Numbered from the stretch's first letter, positions 15,215-23,620 are shown. The stretch is DNA of 45,911 nt from Burkholderiales bacterium (GCA_026400275.1 JAPLPK010000071.1:1-45911), one strand, 5' to 3'. Notes: generated by a model not told the origin, from the letters alone. Program-made: numbers and translations.

Positions 15215-16305
15215 GCTGCTACTGCTTCCGGTGAGAGTGCTGGTGCGGATACCCCGGTCTTTACAACCGAGGGACGTACCAAACTATACAAATCTTTGGG
15301 GTCGTCCAGCCCAGGAATCAGCGCCAAGCGCTGGCCCAAGCCAAGCTCTTGTGCAGTGTCGCGCATAAAGCGCAGTGCGGAGTAGTCCTCCAGCGCAAAA
15401 CCTACCGAATCGAACACCGTAATTTGCGCCTCGCTGCTACGGCCCACGACCTTGCCGCTGAGGACTTGCCACAGCTCGGTCACGGCAAAGTCGGCTGGCA
15501 GCTGTTGCAGGTCACCTTCGATGCGGGTTTGCGGCTCGTATTCCACGAATACGCTGGCAGCGCGCAGCACGTCGGGGTGCAGCTCGGTCTTGCCGGGGCA
15601 GTCACCACCCACGCCGTTGATGTGCATGCCAGGCTCCAGCATGTCCGGCGTGAGGATGGTGGCATTGGTCTTGTCGGCGGTCACGGTGGTCACGATGTCA
15701 GCACCGCGCACGGCTTCAGCGGTGCTGGCACAGACTACAACCTTCAAGGCGGTGCCGCGCAGGTTGTCCACCAGCTTGGCCGTCGCCAGCGAGTCGGTGT
15801 CGAACAAGCGCACTTCTTCGATCCCCATCAGGTGGTGGAAAGCCAGGGCCTGGAACTCGCTTTGAGCGCCATTGCCAATCAGCGCCATGCTGCGGCTGTT
15901 CGGGCGGGCCAAAGCACGCGCGGCGACCACGGAGGTGGCGGCGGTGCGGATGGCGGTGGTGAGGGTCAGCTCGCTCAGCAGCTCAGGTACGCCAGTGGCT
16001 ACGCTGGCCAGCACGCCAAACGCCATGACTGTGGGCAGGCCGTGCAGCGCATTGTTCTTGGGGTGGCCGTTGACGTATTTGAATGCGTAGCTGTGGTCGT
16101 CGGCAATCGGCATCAGCTCGATCACGCCCTCGGCGGAATGGCTGGCGACGCGGGCACATTTGTCAAAAGCTTGCCAGCGCAAAAAGTCGGCCTGGATGGT
16201 GTCGGCCATGCCGCGCAAGCAGGCGGACAGCCCCTTGCGTTGGACGATGCTGGCCACGTCTTGGGCGCTAAGGAATTGGGTGGGGACTAGTGCGATGTTG
16301 TGCAT
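15211..16305 (-). CDS. ocd: Ornithine cyclodeaminase
   Basis: A 364-residue member of the ornithine cyclodeaminase/mu-crystallin family, which converts L-ornithine to L-proline and ammonia using bound NAD. The NAD-binding loop is in SMALIGNGAQSEFQ. The opening MPIADDHSYAFKYVNGHP motif region and ITTVTADKTNATILTPDML-type strand match the family. ATG at 16305 (MHNIALVPTQF) is preferred; an earlier in-frame start would add an unrelated Cys-rich leader. It is first in a minus-strand operon with arginase (overlap of 4 nt) and marC. With arginase upstream in the pathway and PutA downstream, it links arginine to glutamate. Confidence 0.92.
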   Translation of the reverse strand: MHNIALVPTQFLSAQDVASIVQRKGLSACLRGMADTIQADFLRWQAFDKCARVASHSAEGVIELMPIADDHSYAFKYVNGHPKNNALHGLPTVMAFGVLASVATGVPELLSELTLTTAIRTAATSVVAARALARPNSRSMALIGNGAQSEFQALAFHHLMGIEEVRLFDTDSLATAKLVDNLRGTALKVVVCASTAEAVRGADIVTTVTADKTNATILTPDMLEPGMHINGVGGDCPGKTELHPDVLRAASVFVEYEPQTRIEGDLQQLPADFAVTELWQVLSGKVVGRSSEAQITVFDSVGFALEDYSALRFMRDTAQELGLGQRLALIPGLDDPKDLYSLVRPSVVKTGVSAPALSPEAVAA

Positions 16306-16379
16306 GGTGCAGGTCTTTCTAGGAATGCACGCAGTGTCGCAACAGGGACTGTCAATGTACATCGTCAATATTGCAATCT

Positions 16380-16422
16380 TTTAGATAAAAAACTATCGTT
16401 TTGCTATAGATTTCTATCTAAA
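16380..16422. promoter_or_regulatory. AT-rich inverted repeat upstream of ocd (candidate regulatory site)
   Basis: TTTAGATA (16380-16387) and its complement TATCTAAA (16415-16422) bracket a very AT-rich stretch (AAACTATCGTTTTGCTATAG) about 75-117 bp before the ocd start. It stands out from the GC-rich background. A promoter or Lrp/AsnC-type binding region is plausible; no clean -35/-10 pair could be fixed. Confidence 0.35.
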
Positions 16423-16434
16423 TGACAATTCAGG

Positions 16435-16473
16435 ATAAAAAAAAGCCACCCGGAAAACCGGGTGGCTTTTTTG
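16435..16473. terminator. Rho-independent terminator after porin 1
   Basis: AAAAGCCACCCGG, loop AAAA, CCGGGTGGCTTTTTT forms a strong stem with A/T runs on both sides. It lies downstream of the minus-strand porin ending at 16511. It could also block transcription running the other way. Confidence 0.93.
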
Positions 16474-16489
16474 CATCACTAAATCCAAA

Positions 16490-16503
16490 CCGGCTTAAGC
16501 CGG
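16490..16503. repeat. Perfect 14-bp palindrome at the 3' end of porin 1
   Basis: CCGGCTTAAGCCGG lies 7 bp past the porin stop and before the main terminator. It could form a small extra hairpin protecting the porin mRNA 3' end. No other role is evident. Confidence 0.6.
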
Positions 16504-16510
16504 CAGGGAA

Positions 16511-17548
16511 TTAGAAAGCGTGGCGAACGCCCACAGCGTAAACGCTGGACTTCAGATCGTCGGAACCATCTTGCTTAGCCTTGGAGTAGTTCAAAGCGGT
16601 GTAGATGGAAGTACGCTTGGACAGGCTGTAGGAAGCGCCGATAGCGAAACCGTTGCCAGTCACGTCGTTGATGCCAGCCAATTCGCTCTTGGAGTGAGCG
16701 TAACCAGCGGACACAACCAGAGCTGCGCCGACAGGAACGTCAGCACCGATTTGGTACACGCGTTGCTTGTCGAAGCTGACGCTGTTAGCGCCGGAGCCGT
16801 TGGCCAACGTGTTCTTCACGTCACGGTAGCTAGCCAAGATCTTGGCAACGCCCAGATCGTACGTAGCGTTCAGGAAGGTGTCCTTGTTGGCCTTGCCGGT
16901 AGCCGAAGCAGCAACTGGACCCTTGTCTTCTTGGTATGCAATACCAACGTACACAGGACCAGCAGCGTACTGAACGTTCACAGCAGCAACGCCTTCTGCG
17001 TTTCCGCTAGCGGACTTAGCCTTGTTTTCACCCAGTGCATAGCTCACAGCGCCGGAGAAGCCGGAGAAGCTAGGCGTCAGGTACTTGATTTGGTTGTTGG
17101 GGTTGGAGTTGTAGCCGGACTCGATGAACACGGAAGGCGAGAAAGCCGAGTCAAACACTGCGTGAGCAGCGCCGTTGATGTCATCACGTGCGGTGTAGTC
17201 GTTACCCAGACGCAACTCACCGAAACCACCGGACACGCCAACCCACGATTGACGGTTGAACTGGGCGCCAGCAGCGGCACCGGTGCTCGCGTCAAAACCG
17301 TTTTCCAGAACGAAGTTGGCCTTCAGACCGCCACCCAGATCTTCGGAACCCTTCAGGCCCCAACGGCTGGTGGACACGCCGCCGCTGGACAGCGAGGTTT
17401 GACGCACTGCGTTGCTGGTACCAGCATTGATTTCGTCTTTTTGGGATTGCAGGTTCACGTCAACGATACCGTACAAGGTAACCGAAGACTGGGCCATTGC
17501 GGCGCCAGTGGAAGCCAGAACGGCCAAAGCAATCAAACTCTTTTTCAT
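16511..17548 (-). CDS. Outer-membrane general porin (first of a tandem pair)
   Basis: A 345-residue trimeric beta-barrel porin of the betaproteobacterial Omp32/OmpC type, allowing small, mostly anionic solutes through the outer membrane. Signal peptide residues 1-19 end AMA before QSSVTLYGIVDVNLQ, the typical first barrel strand. Further signatures are SRWGLKGSEDLGGGL and the C-terminal VGVRHAF with a terminal Phe for BAM recognition. AGGAAAATCCC precedes the ATG. It is followed by a strong terminator, and a paralogue lies 314 bp upstream on the same strand, so each is probably a separate transcript. Confidence 0.95.
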   Translation of the reverse strand: MKKSLIALAVLASTGAAMAQSSVTLYGIVDVNLQSQKDEINAGTSNAVRQTSLSSGGVSTSRWGLKGSEDLGGGLKANFVLENGFDASTGAAAGAQFNRQSWVGVSGGFGELRLGNDYTARDDINGAAHAVFDSAFSPSVFIESGYNSNPNNQIKYLTPSFSGFSGAVSYALGENKAKSASGNAEGVAAVNVQYAAGPVYVGIAYQEDKGPVAASATGKANKDTFLNATYDLGVAKILASYRDVKNTLANGSGANSVSFDKQRVYQIGADVPVGAALVVSAGYAHSKSELAGINDVTGNGFAIGASYSLSKRTSIYTALNYSKAKQDGSDDLKSSVYAVGVRHAF

Positions 17549-17862
17549 GGGATTTTCCTAACGGGTTGAAAAATTGGTGTTCGAAGTTTGCCCCCAAAAC
17601 ACATAGCAACCCGCAATAACCCTGCAATTTCTTCAGAACCTGTTGTTATTGAGATACAACTTCACGGACCTTTCACACACCAAACGTTAGCAATTACTTT
17701 TTTTGAATCCAATTGTTAATGTTGTGTGTAGTTACCTGAAAAACTGCCCTGCTTGTGCATGGATTGGCCGATCTACAACGCTGGCTATCAGCCGTCCCCA
17801 GGCACAAGTTTTTCAGAAAGCCTTCTTCGCTCAAAGAAGGCTTTCTGACGACACCGCCGACC
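17549..17862. other. Intergenic region between the two porins (314 bp)
   Basis: No credible gene. The part next to porin 1 (17549-17720) is AT-rich and must hold the porin promoter and a long 5' leader. The distal part contains the 15-bp hairpin at 17813-17848 that follows porin 2. I could not fix a convincing -35/-10 pair. Confidence 0.6.
17813..17848. terminator. Hairpin after porin 2, likely terminator
   Basis: TCAGAAAGCCTTCTT and AAGAAGGCTTTCTGA form a perfect 15-bp stem with loop CGCTCA, 15 bp past the stop of the minus-strand porin. The stem is strong, but the minus strand continues AAAACTTG rather than a T-run, so efficiency is uncertain. Confidence 0.7.
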
Positions 17863-18873
17863 TTAAAAGGCGTGGTTCAAACCAAGCGTGAAGATGTCGC
17901 TCTTAGTCTTGTCGCCACCAGCCTGGGGCTTGGACTCGGCAAACACCGCACCGGTGTAGACGAAGGTACGCTTGGACAGCGAATACTTTGCGCCCAGACC
18001 GAGACCTTGGCGCTTGGCGCCAGCTGCATCGTCCTTGTCCTTGGAGTAGGCATAACCGGTAGAAAGCACCAAGGCGGCCCCAACAGGCACATCCACACCT
18101 ACTTGGAATTGATCGGCCTTCACATCAAAAATGGTTTCGTTGCGGCTATAGCTGCCTTGCAGCTTGGCCACGCCGAAGTCGTACGAAGCGTTGAGCAGCG
18201 TGTCCTTTTTCGACATCGTGGCGCTGGCATTAGCGAGCTCAGTAGCAGTGAAGTTTTGATACTTCTTGTTCTCTTGGTAACCCAGGCTTGCGTAAATCGG
18301 GCCAGACTCATACTGCACATTGAATGCAGCTACACCCTTTGCGCTCTGGGTCGCAGACTTGTTTTCTCCGAGAGCGTAGCTCACTGCGGCAGTAAGGCCA
18401 CTAAAGCTAGGTGTCACGTAATAAATCGAGTTGCCAGGTGTCGCTGTGTAATTCTGGTTCCATACAGAGTAGGCTGGTGCCAACAACGAGTCCCACAGCG
18501 GATCGGTAGTGATGCTGACGTCGTCGTATGCAGTGCGCACGTTGCCGAAGCGCACTTCGCCAAAGCTGCCAGCCAAGCCGGCATAGGCGGAACGGTTGAA
18601 CAAGCCCGCCGAACTACCTGCGCCTGTGTCCACGTTGAAGCCGCTTTCCAGCTTGAACACCGTTTTCAGACCACCACCGAGATCTTCCTCGCCTTTCAAG
18701 CCCCAGCGGCTACCGTTCACGCCACCACTTTCCAACAGGTTTTGGCGCACGCCACCTGTCGTCTTGGTCGATTGCAGATTGACGTCGATGATCCCGTACA
18801 AAGCAACCGAAGACTGGGCCATCGCAGCACCAGTCGAAGCCAACACGGCCAAGGCAATCAGACTCTTCTTCAT
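17863..18873 (-). CDS. Outer-membrane general porin (second of a tandem pair)
   Basis: A 336-residue paralogue of the neighbouring porin. The signal peptide and first strand are the same at protein level (MKKSLIALAVLASTGAAMAQ, then SSV) with synonymous DNA changes. It also has GSRWGLKGEEDLGGGL and the terminal LGLNHAF. The surface-loop regions differ strongly from porin 1, as expected for different solute selectivity or phage/immune pressure. AGGAATTTCCC precedes the ATG. It is divergent from the first Lrp/AsnC gene across a 249-bp region, so that regulator could act on it; this is inferred. Confidence 0.95.
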   Translation of the reverse strand: MKKSLIALAVLASTGAAMAQSSVALYGIIDVNLQSTKTTGGVRQNLLESGGVNGSRWGLKGEEDLGGGLKTVFKLESGFNVDTGAGSSAGLFNRSAYAGLAGSFGEVRFGNVRTAYDDVSITTDPLWDSLLAPAYSVWNQNYTATPGNSIYYVTPSFSGLTAAVSYALGENKSATQSAKGVAAFNVQYESGPIYASLGYQENKKYQNFTATELANASATMSKKDTLLNASYDFGVAKLQGSYSRNETIFDVKADQFQVGVDVPVGAALVLSTGYAYSKDKDDAAGAKRQGLGLGAKYSLSKRTFVYTGAVFAESKPQAGGDKTKSDIFTLGLNHAF

Positions 18874-19015
18874 GGGAAATTCCTAATAGATAAAAATTGG
18901 TAGAAATGGCGGCCCCAATCGGCCACAACGCGAACTGATAGAGCCACGGTCGACATCACGTCCATGGTTTGCTGTTATTTGCTTACTGCTTTCCAGCCGT
19001 TACACAATTAACGTA

Positions 19016-19085
19016 GCATTAATGCAAATCCCATGCCACAAATCGCCAGCGCACTAGCAGCAAAAGCACGCAAGATTGGCGATTT
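19016..19085. promoter_or_regulatory. Repeat-rich divergent promoter region between porin 2 and the lrp-type genes
   Basis: Three features occur together. GCATTAATGC (19016-19025) is a palindrome. AAATCGCCA (19040-19048) and TGGCGATTT (19077-19085) are inverted repeats. TAGCAGCAAAA occurs twice (19055-19065 and 19105-19115), exactly 50 bp apart. Lrp/AsnC regulators commonly bind multiple phased sites near their own genes, so autoregulation and control of the porin are plausible but not shown. Confidence 0.4.
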
Positions 19086-19122
19086 TTGGCTATTTCATGT
19101 CCATTAGCAGCAAAATGACACC

Positions 19123-19548
19123 ATGGACGCAACCGACCAACAGCTCATCTCTCTACTGCGCAAGGACGCTCGCACCACAGTGGCAACCCTTGCGCACAAG
19201 CTTGGCGTGTCACGCGGCACCGTCACCAACCGCATTACGAAACTGGAAGATGCCGGCGTCATCGTCGGCTACACCATACGGCTGCGGCCCGACGCACAGC
19301 CCAATGAGATCCGCGCCTGGATGGGTATTGCCGTAGCAGGCAATGCCACACGCGCAGTCATTGACAGCCTACTGGGTGAACCCGGTGTGGCCGCACTGCA
19401 CGACACCAACGGCCGCTGGGATTTGCTAGCAGAGCTGCGTGCAGCCCACCTTGCCGAGCTATCGCAAGTACTGGAACGTATCCGCTTGGTACGCGGCATC
19501 AGTGCCACAGAGACCAGCATCCACCTCGAAACCTACCGCTTGTCGTGA
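19123..19548 (+). CDS. Lrp/AsnC-family transcriptional regulator 1
   Basis: A 141-residue feast/famine regulator. The helix-turn-helix is at about 20-40 (VATLAHKLGVSRGTVTNRITKLED) and the RAM/ligand-binding ferredoxin-like domain at about 65-135 (GRWDLLAELRAAHLAELSQVLERI). It starts at ATG 19123 and its TGA overlaps the GTG start of the next lrp-type gene (GTGA). The window's arginine/proline catabolic genes are 3-8 kb away, and Lrp-type PutR proteins elsewhere control proline catabolism, so that is one candidate role. The actual effector cannot be read from the sequence. Confidence 0.92.
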   Translation: MDATDQQLISLLRKDARTTVATLAHKLGVSRGTVTNRITKLEDAGVIVGYTIRLRPDAQPNEIRAWMGIAVAGNATRAVIDSLLGEPGVAALHDTNGRWDLLAELRAAHLAELSQVLERIRLVRGISATETSIHLETYRLS

Positions 19549-20021
19549 CCAGCACCCTTCTAGACCTAGACCGCATCGACCTGAAAATCCTGGACTTTCT
19601 GCAGGAAGATGGGCGCATCTCCAACCTCAAGCTGGCTGAAAAGGTCAGCCTGTCGCCCACTGCCGTGCTGGCGCGTGTGCAACGCCTAACGAAAGAGGGC
19701 TATATCCTGGGCTACGAGGCACGGCTCAACCCCCTGCAGTTGGGCGCGTCCATGATGGTCTTCGTCGAGGTTCTACTGGACCGCACCACACCAAACGTCT
19801 TCGAAGCCTTCAAAGCGGCGGTGCAAGTGCGTCCCGAAATAATGGAGTGCCATATGGTCGCGGGCGGCTTTGATTACCTGCTCAAGACCCGCATGGCCGA
19901 CATGCTGGCCTACCGCGAGTTTGCAGGCACTGTGTTGTGGCAGCTGCCCGGGGTTCGCGAAACCCGCACCTACGCCGTCATGGAAGAAGTGAAGAACTCC
20001 ACCCGTCTGCGCCTGGGCTGA
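19545..20021 (+). CDS. Lrp/AsnC-family transcriptional regulator 2
   Basis: A 158-residue regulator of the Lrp/BkdR/PutR type. The helix-turn-helix is at about 26-46 (NLKLAEKVSLSPTAVLARVQRL) and the RAM domain follows, with MECHMVAGGFDYLLKTRMADM and the C-terminal GVRETRTYAVMEEVK. The GTG start lies inside the stop region of regulator 1 (overlap 19545-19548), so the two are made together and might form heteromers. It ends 9 bp from the convergent yggS gene. Confidence 0.92.
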   Translation: MTSTLLDLDRIDLKILDFLQEDGRISNLKLAEKVSLSPTAVLARVQRLTKEGYILGYEARLNPLQLGASMMVFVEVLLDRTTPNVFEAFKAAVQVRPEIMECHMVAGGFDYLLKTRMADMLAYREFAGTVLWQLPGVRETRTYAVMEEVKNSTRLRLG

Positions 20022-20029
20022 GTCCCCCC

Positions 20030-20734
20030 TCAAGCGGGGTAGCTGCGTCCACCAAAAATCGCAGTCCCCACGCGCACCATGCTGCTGCCCGCCAACACTG
20101 CGGCCTCCAGATCCGCGCTCATGCCCATGGACAAGGTATCAAAGCGGTCCACTCCAGGCAATGCGGCCGCCACGATCGCGTCGAAAAGGGCGCGGGTTTG
20201 CTGGTGCACCGCCAGTTGCTGCGCAAACTCGGACAAGGGCTCAGGAATCGACATGATGCCGCGCAGACACAGGCGGGGCAAAGCGGCAACCTGGGCAGCC
20301 AAGGCCTGGGCCTGCCCGGGCTCCACACCCGACTTGGTAGGCCCGCCATCGACGTTCACCTGTAGGCAAACATTCAAAGGCGGCAAATGGACCGGGCGCT
20401 GGTCACTGAGCCGCTGCGCGATCTTCAAACGGTCTACGGTATGTACCCAATCGAAGTTCTCTGCAACCAGCCGGCTCTTGTTGCTCTGGATCGGGCCTAT
20501 GCAGTGCCACTCCAGCGGCAGATCGCGCAGGGCAGCCATCTTGTCCACCGCTTCCTGGATGTAATTCTCACCAAAACAAGTCTGGCCCGCTGCATGGGCT
20601 TCACGCACGGCGGACGCGCCCCAGGTCTTGGATACGGCCAGCAAAGTCACCGCGTCGGTGGGGCGCTGCGCCTGCGCGCAGGCGGCAGAAATCCTTTCTA
20701 AGACCTGCTGGAGATTGTGGCTAATGGTCGTCAT
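20030..20734 (-). CDS. yggS: YggS/PROSC-family pyridoxal-phosphate homeostasis protein
   Basis: A 234-residue single-domain PLP-binding protein with the alanine-racemase-type barrel fold but no known catalytic activity; the family buffers PLP and keeps amino/keto acid pools balanced. The PLP lysine is Lys36 in LLAVSKTW. FGENYIQEAVDKM, WHCIGPIQSNKS and LSMGMSADLEAAV are family signatures. The ATG at 20734 is chosen over a TTG two codons earlier. It is divergent from pilT with only 38 bp between start codons, an arrangement common in proteobacteria. Confidence 0.95.
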   Translation of the reverse strand: MTTISHNLQQVLERISAACAQAQRPTDAVTLLAVSKTWGASAVREAHAAGQTCFGENYIQEAVDKMAALRDLPLEWHCIGPIQSNKSRLVAENFDWVHTVDRLKIAQRLSDQRPVHLPPLNVCLQVNVDGGPTKSGVEPGQAQALAAQVAALPRLCLRGIMSIPEPLSEFAQQLAVHQQTRALFDAIVAAALPGVDRFDTLSMGMSADLEAAVLAGSSMVRVGTAIFGGRSYPA

Positions 20735-20772
20735 AATCAAAGCCCACAGCGTACCAAAACATCGAGGGATCC

Positions 20773-21816
20773 GTGGACATCACCCAACTGCTTGCGTTCA
20801 GCGTAAAAAACAAGGCCTCCGACTTGCACCTGTCCGCAGGTTTGCCACCCATGATCCGGGTGCACGGGGATGTTCGGCGCATCAATGTGGAGCCGTTGGA
20901 TCACAAGACCGTCCATGCCATGGTGTATGACATCATGAGCGACAGCCAGCGCAAGCACTATGAAGAATTTCTGGAGGTGGACTTCTCCTTCGAAATAGAA
21001 GGCCTGGCGCGCTTCCGCGTGAATGCCTTCAACCACGCCCGAGGCGCTGGCGCCGTGCTGCGAACCATCCCGTCCAAGATCCTGACCCTGGAGCAGTTGA
21101 ACGCACCCAAGATCTTTGCCGACCTGGCGCTCAAGCCGCGGGGCATGGTGCTGGTCACAGGCCCCACAGGTTCGGGTAAATCCACCACCCTGGCGGCCAT
21201 GGTCAACCACCTGAATGAAACCGAGTATGGCCACGTGCTCACCGTGGAAGACCCGATTGAATTCGTCCACGAGTCCAAGAAATGCCTGGTCAACCAGCGT
21301 GAAGTAGGCCCGCACACCCTGAGCTTTTCCAACGCATTGCGTTCAGCACTGCGTGAAGATCCAGACGCCATCCTGGTGGGTGAAATGCGCGACCTGGAAA
21401 CCATCCGACTGGCGATGACGGCGGCCGAAACCGGCCACCTGGTGTTTGGCACGCTGCACACCTCCAGCGCGGCCAAGACCATAGACCGGATCATTGACGT
21501 GTTCCCAGCCGAAGAAAAGGAAATGATCCGAGCCATGCTGTCGGAATCCTTGCAAGCGGTCATTTCCCAGACGCTGTGCAAAACCAAGGACGGCCAGGGC
21601 CGGGTGGCAGCGCATGAAATCATGCTGGGCACCAGCGCCATCCGCAACCTGATCCGTGAAGCCAAGGTGGCACAGATGTACTCCACCATCCAAACCGGCA
21701 ACGGTGTTGGCATGCAGACGCTGGACCAGAACCTGACCGACCTGGTACGTCGCAATATCATCAGCCCGGCCGAGGCCCGGGGCAAAGCGAAAATACCGGA
21801 AAACTTCCCCGGCTGA
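20773..21816 (+). CDS. pilT: Type IV pilus retraction ATPase PilT
   Basis: A 347-residue hexameric secretion ATPase that powers pilus retraction and twitching at the inner-membrane base of the pilus. Walker A is GPTGSGKST (130-138), the Asp box is in LTVEDPIEFVHE, Walker B is ILVGEMRD and the His box is HLVFGTLHTSSA. The C-terminal AIRNLIRE motif is specific to PilT and needed for retraction. It starts with GTG at 20773 behind GAGGG (20764-20768). It is followed by a cyclic-nucleotide-binding protein and pilU on the same strand. Confidence 0.97.
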   Translation: MDITQLLAFSVKNKASDLHLSAGLPPMIRVHGDVRRINVEPLDHKTVHAMVYDIMSDSQRKHYEEFLEVDFSFEIEGLARFRVNAFNHARGAGAVLRTIPSKILTLEQLNAPKIFADLALKPRGMVLVTGPTGSGKSTTLAAMVNHLNETEYGHVLTVEDPIEFVHESKKCLVNQREVGPHTLSFSNALRSALREDPDAILVGEMRDLETIRLAMTAAETGHLVFGTLHTSSAAKTIDRIIDVFPAEEKEMIRAMLSESLQAVISQTLCKTKDGQGRVAAHEIMLGTSAIRNLIREAKVAQMYSTIQTGNGVGMQTLDQNLTDLVRRNIISPAEARGKAKIPENFPG

Positions 21817-21838
21817 ACACTGACCATTGGAGCGCCCC

Positions 21839-22471
21839 ATGAAGGGTATTCTCGAGTTTCTACTCAATAAAAAAGAACCAGAGCCCGGCGCGACCACCCC
21901 CGACTCGGTGCTGTTCACCACGGCCTTCAACGGCCAGGATGTGGACCCGTCCATGCTGGTGCCCTGGGATGCGCGCGCCGTAGAAGTCGGCGCCAAGCGC
22001 CTGGCCTCCTCCAGCAGCGTCAAGCTGCTGCAAAACCTATGGGCCAAAGACAAGAATATGGAGCACCTGGAAGCGGCCTCCATCGAGCGCATGGAACGCT
22101 TTTGCCAGTTTGCCGTGGTACCCGGCGGACGAGACATCATCCGCCAGGGCGAATACGGCAACTTCATGGTCGTCTTGCTCAAGGGCACCATCGCCATCGA
22201 CCGGCTACAGCCCTGGGGAGAGCATCTTCGCCTGGCAGAAGCCAAGCCGGGTGACATCCTGGGTGAAATGTCGCTGTTGGACAGCGGCATGCGGTTTTCT
22301 GCCTGCACCACCCTGGACGACTGCGAGATCGCCGTGCTCAGCGCCGAGTCCATGGACGACATGATGAACACCGACCCCCGTCTTGCTGCCAGCCTGATTG
22401 CCTTGCTGGCACGCAAACTCTCGCTGCGCCTGCGCGCCATCAGCGCCCGGTTCAGTGACCGACCCAACTAA
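21839..22471 (+). CDS. Cyclic-nucleotide-binding-domain protein between pilT and pilU
   Basis: A 210-residue protein with a Crp-type cyclic-nucleotide-binding beta-roll at about 88-200 (FAVVPGGRDIIRQGEYGNFM, KPGDILGEMSLLDSGMRFSA). The phosphate-binding cassette resembles GEMSLLD-G-R. There is no C-terminal helix-turn-helix, so it is not a transcription factor. The N-terminal 85 residues contain no domain I recognise. GGAGCG precedes the ATG at 21839. Gaps are 22 bp to pilT and 12 bp to pilU, so it is co-expressed with the retraction motors. A role as cAMP or c-di-GMP sensor acting on retraction is inferred from this position. Confidence 0.9.
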   Translation: MKGILEFLLNKKEPEPGATTPDSVLFTTAFNGQDVDPSMLVPWDARAVEVGAKRLASSSSVKLLQNLWAKDKNMEHLEAASIERMERFCQFAVVPGGRDIIRQGEYGNFMVVLLKGTIAIDRLQPWGEHLRLAEAKPGDILGEMSLLDSGMRFSACTTLDDCEIAVLSAESMDDMMNTDPRLAASLIALLARKLSLRLRAISARFSDRPN

Positions 22472-22483
22472 AAGGGCAACACA

Positions 22484-23620
22484 ATGGAACGTGACCAGGC
22501 CAGCAAGTTCATCAACGACCTTCTGAAATTGATGGTCAGTCGCAGCGGCAGCGACCTGTTCTTGACCGCAGAATTCCCACCTGGCATCAAGGTCGATGGC
22601 AGCGTCACCAAGGTTTCGCCCCAGCCACTGACCTCGGCCCACACCTTGGCGCTGGCCCGCGCCATCATGAGCGACAAGCAGGCGGCCGAGTTCGAGCGCA
22701 CCAAGGAATGCAACTTTGCCATTTCCCCGGCTGCGATTGGCCGATTCCGGGTCAACGCCTTCATGCAGCAAGGCAAGGTTGGACTGGTGATACGTGTCAT
22801 ACCCAACTCCGTGCCCACCATCGACGGCATGGGCCTGCCGCCCGTACTGAAAGACGTGGTCATGAGCAAGCGCGGCCTGTGCATCCTGGTTGGCGCCACC
22901 GGCTGCGGCAAGACCACCACCCTGGCCGCCATGGTGGACTGGCGTAACGACCAATCCTTTGGACACATCATCACCATCGAAGATCCAGTGGAGTTTGTGC
23001 ACGCCCACAAGAATTGCGTGGTGACCCACCGCGAGATCGGGCTGGACACAGACAACTGGGACATCGCACTGAAGAACACCCTGCGCCAGGCTCCCGATGT
23101 GATCATGATGGGCGAAATACGCGACCGTACCACCATGGAGCACGCCATCGCGTTCTCGGAAACCGGCCATCTGTGTCTGGCCACACTGCACGCCAACAAC
23201 TCCAACCAGGCGCTGGAGCGGATACTCAACTTCTTCCCCGAAGACCGCCGCCCCCAACTGCTGATGGACTTGTCGCTGAACTTGCGCGCCATCGTGTCGC
23301 AACGCCTGGTGCCACGCCAAGACAACAAGGGCCGCACAGCAGCGGTCGAAATCTTGCTGAATACGCCGCTGATCTCTGACCTGGTATTCAAGGGCGAAGT
23401 CTCGGAAATCAAGGAGGTGATGAAGAAAAGTCGCAACCTCGGCATGCAGACTTTTGACCAGTCCTTGTTCGATGCCTACGAAAGCCAGCTCATCAGCTAC
23501 GAAGATGCCCTGCGCAACGCCGACTCGCTCAACGACCTGCGCCTGCAGATCAAGCTCAACAGCCAGCGTGCCAAGACCCAGGACCTGGCGGCGGGCACGG
23601 AACATTTCGCGATTGTTTAG
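22484..23620 (+). CDS. pilU: Type IV pilus retraction ATPase PilU
   Basis: A 378-residue PilT paralogue that assists PilT in forceful pilus retraction. Walker A is GATGCGKTT (137-145), the Asp box is ITIEDPVEFVH, Walker B is VIMMGEIRD and the His box is HLCLATLHANNS. Compared with PilT it lacks the AIRNLIRE motif and has the longer PilU C-terminus (LNDLRLQIKLNSQRAK). ATG at 22484 follows AAAGGGCAACAC. It is the last gene of the pilT-cNMP-pilU set. Confidence 0.97.
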   Translation: MERDQASKFINDLLKLMVSRSGSDLFLTAEFPPGIKVDGSVTKVSPQPLTSAHTLALARAIMSDKQAAEFERTKECNFAISPAAIGRFRVNAFMQQGKVGLVIRVIPNSVPTIDGMGLPPVLKDVVMSKRGLCILVGATGCGKTTTLAAMVDWRNDQSFGHIITIEDPVEFVHAHKNCVVTHREIGLDTDNWDIALKNTLRQAPDVIMMGEIRDRTTMEHAIAFSETGHLCLATLHANNSNQALERILNFFPEDRRPQLLMDLSLNLRAIVSQRLVPRQDNKGRTAAVEILLNTPLISDLVFKGEVSEIKEVMKKSRNLGMQTFDQSLFDAYESQLISYEDALRNADSLNDLRLQIKLNSQRAKTQDLAAGTEHFAIV

